From contig JAHCKJ010000058.1 of the NCBI GenBank assembly GCA_026125835.1, positions 1-10,287 of the forward strand: a DNA stretch of 10,287 nucleotides, in the 5' to 3' direction. The stretch is from Sphingopyxis sp. Lineage in GTDB: Bacteria; Pseudomonadota; Alphaproteobacteria; Sphingomonadales; Sphingomonadaceae. The notes under the pieces were generated by a model, which was not told where the DNA came from, made no database searches, and saw only the letters and a list, made by a program, of their open reading frames with translations. A program made the position numbers and the translations under genes. Positions 1 to 6,994 of the stretch are shown piece after piece (within the stretch, counting starts at the first letter, position 1; each line of letters starts with the position of its first letter).

Positions 1-1359
1 ACCGGCATTGTCGCCAACAATTATTTCAACCTGGACGCGCCGCGCGACGACAAGCGCGTCTATTGCGCCGAGGACGAAACCGTCCCCGGCACCAGCTCGC
101 GCGGCGGCCAATATGCGCCTTCGGTGGCGAAGCTGCTTGTCCCGACGCTCGGCGACTTGATGAAGGCGCGCGACGCGCGCGCGCAGGTCGTTTCGGTCTC
201 GGGCAAGGACCGGTCGGCGATCATGATGGGCGGGCACAAGGCCGACGAGGTCATGTGGCTCGCGCCCGGCGGCCTCGCCACCTATCGCGGGACGGCGCTG
301 TCGCCGGTTGCGCAGCAGGCGAGCGCCGCCATTGCGGGGGCCATCGCCACCGCGCGTGGCCCGTTGATGCTGCCCGCCGAATGCGCGCGACAGGATATTG
401 CGGTCGCGCTCGACGGCGGCAAGGGCAACGTCGGCACCGGGCGGATGGCGCGCGATGCGGGAGATTTCCGCCGCTTCCTCGCTTCGCCCGAGGCCGACGG
501 CGCGGTCCTGGCGACCGCCGCGGCGCTGCGTCAGGCGCGCAAGATGGGCGAGGGCGATACCACCGATCTGCTTATCGTCGGCCTTTCCGCCACCGACTAT
601 GTCGGCCATGGCACCGGCACCGAAGGCAGCGAGATGTGTTTGCAGATGGCGGGCCTCGACCGCGAACTCGGCGATTTTCTGTCGCGCCTCGACGCGACCG
701 GCATCGATTATGTCGTTGCGCTGACCGCCGATCACGGTGGCCACGACCTGCCCGAACGCAACCGCCAGAACGCCTGGCCCGACGCGCAGCGCGTCGACCG
801 CGCGCTCGATCCCGAAGCGCTGGGCAAGACGGTCGCCGAAAAGCTCGGGCTGCCGCAGCCGCTGATGCTGGGCGAAGGCGGTGATTATTATCTGTCGAAA
901 TCGCTGACGGCAACGCAGCGCAAGGCCGCGCTCGCGGAACTGCTTCCCCGCCTGCGTGCCCATCCGCAGGTCGAGGCGGTGGTGACGAGGGAGGAACTGG
1001 CCGCGCACCCGGTGTCGAAGCGTCCGGCGGACGTCTGGACGCTGATGGACAAGCTGCGTGCGTCGTTCCATGCCGACCGCTCGGGCGATTTCATCATCGC
1101 GCTCAAACCTCGGGTCACCCCGATTGCCGAACCGGGCGTCGGTTATGTTGCGACGCACGGGTCGGTGTGGGATTATGACCGGCGCGTCCCGATCCTCTTC
1201 TGGCGCAAGGGGATCACCGGATTTGAACAACCCAATGCCGTGATGACGGTCGACATCATGCCGACGCTCGCGTCGCTGATCGGCTTGCCGGTCGATACGG
1301 CAGCGATCGACGTCCGCTGCCTCGACCTGCTGGCGGGGCCGGAGACGAGCTGTCGTTAG
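1..1359 (+). CDS. PhoK/PafA-type alkaline phosphatase, 3' part (N-terminus cut by window edge)
   Basis: The frame is open from base 1 to the stop at 1357-1359, giving 452 residues. Family members run about 550, so roughly 100 N-terminal residues are missing, including the expected signal peptide and the nucleophile Thr. These enzymes are secreted, metal-dependent phosphomonoesterases that release phosphate from organic esters. Visible active-site residues match the Sphingomonas PhoK (SPAP) and Elizabethkingia PafA pattern: Lys and Arg of a K-D-R motif (codons 205-213), Asp and His of TDYVGHG (595-609), Asp-His of ADHGG (730-735), and the late metal-binding His of ATHGS (1156-1158). The Lys-x-Arg pair separates this type from E. 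coli PhoA and from nucleotide pyrophosphatases. proC starts 16 bases after the stop, so the two may be co-transcribed, although no functional link is evident. I am confident of the family. The true substrate is inferred. Confidence 0.9.
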   Translation, partial: TGIVANNYFNLDAPRDDKRVYCAEDETVPGTSSRGGQYAPSVAKLLVPTLGDLMKARDARAQVVSVSGKDRSAIMMGGHKADEVMWLAPGGLATYRGTALSPVAQQASAAIAGAIATARGPLMLPAECARQDIAVALDGGKGNVGTGRMARDAGDFRRFLASPEADGAVLATAAALRQARKMGEGDTTDLLIVGLSATDYVGHGTGTEGSEMCLQMAGLDRELGDFLSRLDATGIDYVVALTADHGGHDLPERNRQNAWPDAQRVDRALDPEALGKTVAEKLGLPQPLMLGEGGDYYLSKSLTATQRKAALAELLPRLRAHPQVEAVVTREELAAHPVSKRPADVWTLMDKLRASFHADRSGDFIIALKPRVTPIAEPGVGYVATHGSVWDYDRRVPILFWRKGITGFEQPNAVMTVDIMPTLASLIGLPVDTAAIDVRCLDLLAGPETSCR

Positions 1360-1375
1360 AATTAGAAACAGGAAT

Positions 1376-2206
1376 ATGACCCGAAGTTTGCGAGATTTTC
1401 CGGGCCGTCTGCTGCTAGTCGGCTGCGGCAACATGGCGGGCGCCATGCTCGACCGCTGGCTGGCGGCCGGGCTGGACGGCGCGCGGGTGACAATCGTCGA
1501 TCCCCTTGCGCCGCCGCGCGGCGGCGTCGTCCGGTACGCGTCGCTGGCCGAATGGCAGTCTGCTGGCGGCAAAGCCGACTGGATCATGCTGGGCATGAAA
1601 CCGCAGCAGCTGGGCGAAGTCGCCGATGCGCTGGCGCCGCTGGTGACCGGCAGCACCCATTTGCTGTCGATTCTCGCGGGGGTGTCGCTCGCCGATCTCG
1701 CGGCACGCTTCCCAGGTGCGGGCGCGCATGTCCGCATCCTGCCCAATCTTGCCGCGCGCATCGGCGCCGGGGTGACCGCCGTTGCGACCCTGGGGAACGC
1801 CGATCATGAAACTATCGCAGTGCTGCTCGACGCACTGGGTCGGACCGTAACATTGCCCGATGATTCGACGATGGATCTGGTCACCGCCTTTACCGGCAGC
1901 GGTCCGGCGTTCGTGTTCCGGCTGATCGAATCTTACGCCGCGGCGGGCGAGCGGCTCGGCCTGTCCGCGGAGGATGCGCTCGCACTGGCCACGGAAACCT
2001 TTGGCGGCGCCACCGCGCTTCTTGCCGACAGCGGTGAAAAACCCGGGACACTGATCGCGCAAGTCGCGAGCAAGGGCGGCACCACGCAGGCCGGGCTCGA
2101 CATACTCGACAGCGACGGACAGCTCGTGGCGCTGCTCACCAACGTGCTGCGCGCTGCGCGCGACCGTGGACGCGAACTGGCCGATCTGGCGCGGGGAGAA
2201 TCATAA
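1376..2206 (+). CDS. proC: Pyrroline-5-carboxylate reductase
   Basis: ProC reduces 1-pyrroline-5-carboxylate to L-proline with NAD(P)H, the last step of proline synthesis, in the cytoplasm. The protein has 276 residues, the normal family length. Residues 12-21 (LLLVGCGNMA) form the dinucleotide-binding GxGxM motif that opens the Rossmann fold. The C-terminal half carries the ProC signature: a TGSGPAF segment, the helix around ESYAAAGERLGL, then PGTLIAQVASKGGTTQAGL, which holds the conserved GGTT. The start is the first ATG after the preceding stop. An AGGA lies only a few bases upstream, a rather tight Shine-Dalgarno spacing, but the glycine motif sits at the expected distance from this Met. 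It follows the phosphatase gene closely and ends just before a hairpin repeat that probably terminates transcription. Confidence 0.96.
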   Translation: MTRSLRDFPGRLLLVGCGNMAGAMLDRWLAAGLDGARVTIVDPLAPPRGGVVRYASLAEWQSAGGKADWIMLGMKPQQLGEVADALAPLVTGSTHLLSILAGVSLADLAARFPGAGAHVRILPNLAARIGAGVTAVATLGNADHETIAVLLDALGRTVTLPDDSTMDLVTAFTGSGPAFVFRLIESYAAAGERLGLSAEDALALATETFGGATALLADSGEKPGTLIAQVASKGGTTQAGLDILDSDGQLVALLTNVLRAARDRGRELADLARGES

Positions 2207-2212
2207 TCGACA

Positions 2213-2288
2213 CCCCCGCGAAGGCGGGGGCGTCGGTTTACGCAGCGGAACAGGAATGGGCCGCTAGCGGCCCCCGCCTTCGCGGGGG
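2213..2288. repeat. Hairpin-rich inverted repeat between proC and the MarR gene
   Basis: Two 18-base arms, 2213-2230 and 2271-2288, are exact reverse complements of each other. Each arm also folds on itself into a 7-bp GC-only stem with a 4-base loop (GAAG or CTTC). Overlapping the second arm is a perfect 16-base palindrome, GGGCCGCTAGCGGCCC (2258-2273). The element lies between two convergent genes, 7 bases after the proC stop and 13 before the MarR stop, so it can act as a two-way transcription end point. There is no U-run, so a classical intrinsic terminator is not shown. The core CCCCGCGAAGGCGGGG resembles a dispersed intergenic repeat I associate with sphingomonads. Copy number cannot be judged from this window. 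Confidence 0.85.
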
Positions 2289-2301
2289 GCGACGGTATCC
2301 A

Positions 2302-2814
2302 TTACCCCGCTTCCTTGCCCAGCGCGGCGATGCGTTTACGGTCACGCGCCGGAACGAGCGCCTCGCTGACGTGCCAGAATCCGGTCACGGCCTGCTGACC
2401 GGCGTGGGTATAGGCGCGGCTCATTGCGTCGCGCAGCAGGACGAAGATCGCCGCCTCCGCAGCGCGCCCGGACTCTGTCAGCCGCAGTTCCTTTTGCCGC
2501 CGGTCGCGGTTGCCCGGGCGTGTCGTCAACATTGCGCGCGCTTCCAGTTCCTTAACCACCCGCCCCAACGATTGTTTGGTGATCCCGAGCAGCGCGAGCA
2601 GGTCGGAGATCGTCAGCCCCGGCTGGCGCGCGATGAAATACAGCGCCCGGTAATGCGCGCGTCCCAGCCCCTGCTCAGCCAGCTTCGCGTCGATCGACCG
2701 CCACAGCGAAGCATGCGCGAAAAACAGAAATTCGATCCCTCGGCGTACTTCGTCTTCGCGCAAGAAAAGGGCAGACGCAGCGGGAACTTGTGAAAGAAAA
2801 TTTTCCTCAGCCAT
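2302..2814 (-). CDS. MarR-family transcriptional regulator
   Basis: This 170-residue protein has the size and order of a MarR repressor: an N-terminal helical dimerisation part, a winged helix-turn-helix at about residues 60-115, and a C-terminal helix pair. The DNA-binding part reads LTISDLLALLGITKQSLGRVV, split here as the first helix (LTISDLLALLG) and the recognition helix (ITKQSLGRVV). It is followed by the wing with the family's D-R-R (GNRDRRQKELRLT). The chosen start is the ATG at 2814; a GTG two codons upstream is possible. No strong ribosome site is seen. The frame stays open far upstream, antisense to ilvE, but that extension looks like a high-GC artefact. The gene is divergent from ilvE with a 78-base gap, the usual arrangement for a local regulator, so control of ilvE and of itself is a reasonable inference. 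The ligand is unknown. Confidence 0.88.
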   Translation of the reverse strand: MAEENFLSQVPAASALFLREDEVRRGIEFLFFAHASLWRSIDAKLAEQGLGRAHYRALYFIARQPGLTISDLLALLGITKQSLGRVVKELEARAMLTTRPGNRDRRQKELRLTESGRAAEAAIFVLLRDAMSRAYTHAGQQAVTGFWHVSEALVPARDRKRIAALGKEAG

Positions 2815-2892
2815 GGTCACTACCGTTGCGCGCCGCGCGGGTCTTTGGCAAGAGGCGCGCTCCATCGACCCCACGACCATAGGTGTTTTCGC

Positions 2893-3978
2893 ATGTCCGC
2901 TCCCGCCTTCACCCATCTGCCGCATCCCAATCGCGTTGCGGATGATGTACGCGCGGCGGCCGTCGCCGATCCGGCATTCGGGCGCGTCTTTACCGACCAC
3001 ATGGTGTCGATCCGCTATACGGAGGGGCAGGGCTGGCACGACGCGCAGGTGATGCCGCGCGGGCCGCTGACCCTCGACCCCGCGACCGCGGTGCTCCATT
3101 ATGCGCAGGAGATTTTCGAGGGACTGAAGGCGTACCGGCTCGACGACGGATCGATGGCGCTGTTCCGCGTCGAGGCCAACGCGGCGCGTTTCAACGCCAG
3201 CGCGCGCCGCATGGCGATGGCCGAACTGCCCGAGGAACTGTTCATCGCCGCGGTCAAGGAAGCCGTCGCCGCCGATGCCGCCTGGTTCCCGCCCGTCGAC
3301 GGCGGGGCGCTGTACCTGCGCCCCTTCATGTTCGCGAGCGAGGTGTTTCTGGGGGTCAAGCCCGCGGCCGAATATCAGTTCCTCGTTATCACTTCGCCGG
3401 TCGGCAATTATTTCAAATCGGGTGCACCCGCGATATCGCTGTGGGTGTCCGAAGATTATACCCGCGCCGCGCCCGGCGGCACCGGCGCCGCAAAATGCGG
3501 CGGCAATTACGCCTCCAGCCTGATCGCGCAACGCGAGGCGATTGCCAAGGGGCATGACCAGGTCGTGTTCCTCGACGCCGTCGAACGCCGCTGGATCGAG
3601 GAACTGGGCGGCATGAACATGTTCTTCGTGTTCGCCGACGGCAGCATCGTCACTCCGCCGCTGACCGGTACGATCCTGCCGGGCATCACCCGCGATGCGA
3701 TCATCACCCTGGCGCGCGATGCCGGGCTGACGGTGCGCGAGGAACCTTATGCGATCGACCAGTGGCAGGCCGACGCCCAGAGCGGTACGCTCACCGAAAG
3801 CTTCGCCTGCGGCACTGCCGCGGTGGTGACCCCGGTAGGCAAGGTGACGCGGGGCGACACGAGCTTCACCATCGGCGCCGGCGGCCCCGGACAGGTGACC
3901 GCGATGCTGAAGGACAAGCTGGTCGATATCCAGCGCGGCCGCGCGCCCGACCCCTATGGCTGGGTCAGCCGGATCTGA
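2893..3978 (+). CDS. ilvE: Branched-chain amino acid aminotransferase
   Basis: This fold-type IV PLP aminotransferase interconverts leucine, isoleucine and valine with their 2-oxo acids, using glutamate/2-oxoglutarate, in the cytoplasm. It has 361 residues, the length of the larger BCAT type also found in eukaryotes rather than the ~310-residue E. coli IlvE type. Landmarks are HYAQEIFEGLKAYR in the N-terminal domain, the catalytic PLP lysine in GGTGAAKCGGNYASS (Lys201), EELGGMNMFFV, which is typical of this BCAT group, and the C-terminal SGTLTESFACGTAAVV segment. The ATG at 2893 is chosen because AGGTG at 2881-2885 gives a well-spaced ribosome site. An in-frame ATG at 2845 would add 16 low-similarity residues. 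A MarR-type gene lies head to head with it and a tRNA gene follows. Confidence 0.95.
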   Translation: MSAPAFTHLPHPNRVADDVRAAAVADPAFGRVFTDHMVSIRYTEGQGWHDAQVMPRGPLTLDPATAVLHYAQEIFEGLKAYRLDDGSMALFRVEANAARFNASARRMAMAELPEELFIAAVKEAVAADAAWFPPVDGGALYLRPFMFASEVFLGVKPAAEYQFLVITSPVGNYFKSGAPAISLWVSEDYTRAAPGGTGAAKCGGNYASSLIAQREAIAKGHDQVVFLDAVERRWIEELGGMNMFFVFADGSIVTPPLTGTILPGITRDAIITLARDAGLTVREEPYAIDQWQADAQSGTLTESFACGTAAVVTPVGKVTRGDTSFTIGAGGPGQVTAMLKDKLVDIQRGRAPDPYGWVSRI

Positions 3979-3989
3979 CGCGACCCGCC

Positions 3990-4016
3990 TTGCATTAGCC
4001 GACGACGCGCTATAGA
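3990..4016 (+). promoter_or_regulatory. Candidate promoter of the tRNA-Gln gene
   Basis: A TTGCAT hexamer (3990-3995) and a TATAGA hexamer (4011-4016) are separated by 15 bases, somewhat short of the ideal 17, and lie just ahead of the tRNA. Transcription would begin near 4023, giving a short leader before the mature 5' end at 4037. Between them, a 6-bp stem GCCGGT/ACCGGC with a 3-base loop (4019-4033) sits directly upstream of the tRNA. It could be part of the precursor leader. The call rests on position and hexamer similarity only. Confidence 0.45.
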
Positions 4017-4036
4017 GCGCCGGTCGCACCGGCCGT

Positions 4037-4111
4037 TGGGGCGTAGCCAAGCGGTAAGGCAGCGGTTTTTGGTACCGCCATGCGCAGGTTCGAATCCTGC
4101 CGCCCCAGCCA
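4037..4111 (+). tRNA. tRNA-Gln, anticodon UUG
   Basis: A full cloverleaf can be drawn. The 7-bp acceptor stem is TGGGGCG (4037-4043) with CGCCCCA (4101-4107), followed by discriminator G and an encoded CCA (4109-4111). The D arm carries AGCCAAGCGGTAAGGC. The anticodon stem GCGGT/ACCGC encloses loop TTTTGGT with anticodon TTG at 4069-4071, which reads CAA and, by wobble, CAG. The T arm contains the invariant GGTTCGAATCC. The overall sequence closely resembles bacterial tRNA-Gln, including the weak U-A first acceptor pair that glutaminyl-tRNA recognition favours. Confidence 0.97.
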
Positions 4112-4189
4112 GCCGTTGCTCTCCATGATCGCTTGCGTCACGCCGACCCTTGATTCCGGGCGTCCTTTCCGGGCACGCTGACGGCACCA

Positions 4190-6019
4190 ATGTCGGGTAG
4201 GGGAACGACCATCGCCGCCGAAACTGCCAGCCATGCGGCCGAGGCTGCCGCACACGGGTTCGACCTGTTGCCAATCGTGGTGCTTCTGGCCGCGGCGGTG
4301 ATCGCGGTACCGTTGTTCAAGCGCCTCGGTTTGGGTTCGGTGCTGGGGTATCTGGCGGCGGGCCTTGCGATCGGGCCGTTCGGGATCGGGCTGTTCTCCG
4401 ATCCGCAGGCGATTCTGCACGTTGCCGAACTGGGCGTCGTCATGTTCCTGTTCGTCATCGGGCTGGAGATGCAGCCGTCGCGGCTCTGGGCGATGCGCGG
4501 CGAGATTTTCGGGCTGGGTCTGGCGCAGGTCGGATTGTGTATCGCGCTGCTCATCTGCGTCGGATTGGCGCTCGGCTATCCGGTGGCGCCGAGTTTTGTT
4601 GCGGGTACCGGGTTCGTCCTCACTTCGACCGCGATCGCGATGCAGATGCTCGACGAACGGCGCCCGCTCGGGCAGCCGAAGGGGCGTCGCATCGTTTCGA
4701 TCCTTCTGCTTGAGGATCTGGCGATCGTCCCGTTGCTGGCGCTCGTCGCATTTCTGGCGCCAGGGGGCGAGGCGGTGTCGACCGCCGATCGGATTACTGC
4801 CGTCGGTATCGGCCTGGCCGCGATTGTCGGCCTGATCCTCGCCGGCCGCTATCTGCTCGATCCGATGTTCCGCCTGCTCGGGCGCGCCAAGGCGCGCGAG
4901 GTGATGACCGCGGCGGCGCTGCTCGTCGTGCTGGGGGCAGCACTGGTGATGCAGGCGGCCGGTCTGTCGATGGCGATGGGCGCGTTCCTGGCCGGGGTGC
5001 TGCTGTCCGAATCGTCGTTCCGTCATCAGCTTGAGGCCGACGTCGAGCCGTTTCGCGGCGTTTTGCTCGGACTGTTCTTCCTTGGCGTGGGGATGGCGCT
5101 CGACCTCAATATCGTCGCCGCCAACGCCGAACTGATCGGGGTTTCTGTCGTCGCCTATATGACGCTCAAGATGAGCGGCATCTATGCGGTGGCGCGACTG
5201 TTCAAGGCCGACCGTTCGGAGGCCATCGAGCGCGCGGTGTTGATGGCGCAGGGCGGGGAGTTTGCCTTTGTCCTTTATGCTGCCGCCACCAGCGTCGGCA
5301 TCCTCAACGCCGAAAACAACGCGATCCTGACCGCGATCATTATCGTATCGATGGCGCTGACCCCGGTGATGACAATCCTGCACGACCGCTTCATGCCACG
5401 GGCGGCGCCATCGACCGAAGGCATCGATTTCGCCGACAATCTGCACGCCAGCATTCTCATGATCGGCTTTGGCCGTTTTGGCCAGATCGTCAGCCAGCCG
5501 CTGTTCGCCAATCATTGCTCGATCTCGCTGATCGACACCGACACGACCGCGATCCGCGAGGCGGCGAATTTCGGGCTGAAGATCCATTATGGTGACGGCA
5601 CCCGGCTCGACATCCTGCATGCGGCAGGCGCGGCCGAGGCACAGATGATTGTCGTCGCGGTCGACGATGCCGCGACGGTCCTGAAAATCGTCGAGTTGGT
5701 GAAGGCCGAATTCCCGCATACGCCGGTCCTTGCCCGCGCCTTCGACCGCGAACATGCGGTCGAACTGCTCCACGCCGGTGCGACGTTTCAGGTGCGCGAG
5801 ACGTTCGAATCGGCCTTGGTGATGGCCGAGGAAGCGCTGAAAATACTGGAGGTCGATGCCGATGCGATCATCGATATCATGGCCGATACCCGCCAGCGCG
5901 ACCGCGAGCGGCTGGCGATCGAAATGGTCGAGGATGTCTATGCCAGCCGCCATCTGATCCATGGCAATATGCCGGTGGGCGCGGCGCGCGATCGCAAAGC
6001 GCCGCCGAAAACCGACTAA
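4190..6019 (+). CDS. CPA2-family cation:proton antiporter, KefB/KefC-like
   Basis: This is a 609-residue inner-membrane protein in the order typical of Kef potassium efflux systems. A hydrophobic transport domain of about a dozen segments covers residues ~30-385 and starts with LPIVVLLAAAVIAVPLFKRLGLGSVLGYL (given here in parts: LPIVVLLAAAVIAVPLF, KRLGLGSVLGYL). A cytoplasmic TrkA-N/RCK domain follows from ~419, with its nucleotide-binding GFGRFGQ at 426-432 and YGDGTRLDIL. The Kef regulatory loop is recognisable as HQLEADVEPF (279-288), close to E. coli KefC HALESDIEPF. The transport-site pair is Glu175-Asp176 (LLLEDLAIVP), where E. coli KefC has Gln-Asp. No kefF/kefG ancillary subunit gene lies alongside. 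The ATG at 4190 is the first start after an in-frame stop at 4151 but has no clear ribosome site. Glutathione gating and K+ specificity are inferred from family resemblance only. Confidence 0.92.
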   Translation: MSGRGTTIAAETASHAAEAAAHGFDLLPIVVLLAAAVIAVPLFKRLGLGSVLGYLAAGLAIGPFGIGLFSDPQAILHVAELGVVMFLFVIGLEMQPSRLWAMRGEIFGLGLAQVGLCIALLICVGLALGYPVAPSFVAGTGFVLTSTAIAMQMLDERRPLGQPKGRRIVSILLLEDLAIVPLLALVAFLAPGGEAVSTADRITAVGIGLAAIVGLILAGRYLLDPMFRLLGRAKAREVMTAAALLVVLGAALVMQAAGLSMAMGAFLAGVLLSESSFRHQLEADVEPFRGVLLGLFFLGVGMALDLNIVAANAELIGVSVVAYMTLKMSGIYAVARLFKADRSEAIERAVLMAQGGEFAFVLYAAATSVGILNAENNAILTAIIIVSMALTPVMTILHDRFMPRAAPSTEGIDFADNLHASILMIGFGRFGQIVSQPLFANHCSISLIDTDTTAIREAANFGLKIHYGDGTRLDILHAAGAAEAQMIVVAVDDAATVLKIVELVKAEFPHTPVLARAFDREHAVELLHAGATFQVRETFESALVMAEEALKILEVDADAIIDIMADTRQRDRERLAIEMVEDVYASRHLIHGNMPVGAARDRKAPPKTD

Positions 6020-6029
6020 GCAAGCGGAG

Positions 6030-6083
6030 AAACCTTTATCCCCCGTCCGCTACGCTCGGCAGCTGCAACGGGGGATGAGGTTT
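6030..6083 (+). terminator. Long hairpin after the antiporter gene, likely terminator
   Basis: The arms ATCCCCCGT (6038-6046) and ACGGGGGAT (6068-6076) pair perfectly over 9 bases. Beyond a small bulge the stem continues with AAACCT (6030-6035) and AGGTTT (6078-6083). The structure begins 10 bases after the antiporter stop codon and ends in a short T run. A smaller GC-rich stem, CCG...CGG, lies in the loop region. It is probably a transcription end or RNA-stabilising hairpin. A strong U tail is absent. Confidence 0.6.
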
Positions 6084-6096
6084 GGTGTCGACATGA

Positions 6097-6122
6097 GAAC
6101 ATTAGCAGAACGAAAATCGTTC
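6097..6122. promoter_or_regulatory. Candidate LexA-type operator (GAAC-N7-GAAC-N7-GTTC)
   Basis: GAAC at 6097-6100 and GAAC at 6108-6111 are separated by 7 bases, the direct-repeat arrangement described for alphaproteobacterial LexA (GTTC-N7-GTTC on the other strand). A third half site, GTTC at 6119-6122, lies at the same 7-base spacing in inverted orientation, forming GAACGA/TCGTTC around AAA. No SOS gene follows; the next gene, 95 bases on, is an SDR. Chance occurrence cannot be excluded. Confidence 0.4.
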
Positions 6123-6160
6123 GTCAACCCGATTTCCTCACTTTTTAGAGGAACGGCGGT

Positions 6161-6182
6161 TGATTGACGTAAACGTCAATCA
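6161..6182. promoter_or_regulatory. Perfect 22-base palindromic operator upstream of the SDR/crotonase operon
   Basis: The arms TGATTGACGT and ACGTCAATCA are exact reverse complements around a 2-base AA spacer. The site lies 35 bases upstream of the SDR start and contains TTGACG, which could be the -35 box, so a bound protein would block transcription or remodel the promoter. The ACGT-N2-ACGT core resembles sites reported for regulators of acyl-CoA and branched-chain degradation genes in proteobacteria, such as the MerR-type LiuR. This resemblance is from memory and no such regulator gene is in the window. Confidence 0.65.
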
Positions 6183-6217
6183 GCGCCAATGCAGAAAGGG
6201 CAGCGAAAGGGAGCGTG

Positions 6218-6994
6218 ATGGCGGCAGAACCGAAGTTCGATCTTTCCGGGCGGGTGGCGCTGGTCACCGGCGCGTCGTCCGGGCTGGGCGCCGGTTTCGC
6301 CAAAGCACTGGCGGGCGCGGGGGCCAAGGTCGTGCTCGCCGCGCGCCGCGCCGACAAGCTCGCCGAGCAAGTCACGGCGATCGAGGCGGCGGGCGGCACC
6401 GCGATTGCGGTCAGCATGGACGTCACCGACGAAGCATCGACGATAGCCGCCTATGACGCCGCCGAGGCCGCGTTCGGCACCGTCGATACGATCGTTGCCA
6501 ACGCCGGGGTCGCCACCGAGAAGATGGCGATGGGGCTGTCGGTCGACGAGGTCGATTTCCTGCTCGCTGCCAATGTCCGCGGCGTGTTCCTGACTGCCAA
6601 CGAAGGTGCCAAACGCCTCGACAAGGCGGGCAGCCGCGAGAAGGAACATGGCCGCATCGTCCTGATCGGGTCGATCACCGCGGAGAAGATTTTTCCCGCG
6701 ACCTCGGTTTACGGCGCGACCAAGGCGGCGGTGCGCCATCTGGGCAAGGCGCTGGCGCGCGAATGGGCGCGGCGCGGGATTTGCGTCAATGTGATCCAGC
6801 CCGGCTATTTCGAATCCGAAATGACCGCCGAGCTGTTCGACAGCGACGTCGGCGCGGCGATGGTCAAAAGCTTTCCGCGCCAGCGAATGCGTCCGCCGAG
6901 CGATTTGCACGCGCCCTTGCTGCTGCTCTGTTCCGACGCGGCGCAGGGGATTACCGGCAGCGTCTTTACCATCGACGACGGGCAGACGCTGTGA
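6218..6994 (+). CDS. SDR-family NAD(P)-dependent oxidoreductase
   Basis: This classical short-chain dehydrogenase has 258 residues. It carries the cofactor motif TGASSGLG (17-24), the structural NAG (95-97), and the catalytic Ser152, Tyr165 and Lys169 (YGATK) at canonical spacing. Rossmann strand 2 reads VVLAARRADKL; the Arg pair after it is common in NADP(H)-preferring members. It oxidises or reduces a hydroxyl/keto pair on an unknown substrate in the cytoplasm. The ATG at 6218 is preferred because AAAGGGAG at 6206-6213 is a good ribosome site; a GTG one codon earlier is possible. The stop overlaps the start of the crotonase gene, so the two are translated as a unit, and the partner suggests a 3-hydroxyacyl-CoA or similar substrate. 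The palindrome at 6161-6182 probably controls both. Confidence 0.9.
   Translation: MAAEPKFDLSGRVALVTGASSGLGAGFAKALAGAGAKVVLAARRADKLAEQVTAIEAAGGTAIAVSMDVTDEASTIAAYDAAEAAFGTVDTIVANAGVATEKMAMGLSVDEVDFLLAANVRGVFLTANEGAKRLDKAGSREKEHGRIVLIGSITAEKIFPATSVYGATKAAVRHLGKALAREWARRGICVNVIQPGYFESEMTAELFDSDVGAAMVKSFPRQRMRPPSDLHAPLLLLCSDAAQGITGSVFTIDDGQTL

Noticed and set aside
2815..4050. Open extension of the MarR frame upstream, antisense to ilvE
   Set aside because: The extension has low-complexity composition and no homology I recognise. A complete MarR protein begins at the ATG at 2814, and the opposite strand encodes an intact aminotransferase.
4010..5962. A 650-codon open frame on the minus strand covering the antiporter and the tRNA gene
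   Set aside because: The product is rich in Arg, His, Asp and Gln with no recognisable domain, and it runs antisense through a clear membrane transporter and a tRNA. It is the usual by-product of high-GC codon use.
6093..6167. A 24-codon frame (MRTLAERKSFVNP...) in the gap before the SDR operon
   Set aside because: The only upstream purine run is too distant, and the frame overlaps the proposed regulatory motifs. There is no sign of coding beyond an open frame.
6763..6990. N-terminal extension of the crotonase frame into the SDR gene
   Set aside because: The added residues are out-of-frame SDR sequence rich in Arg and Ala. The GTG at 6991 gives the normal family length and a 4-base overlap typical of coupled genes.
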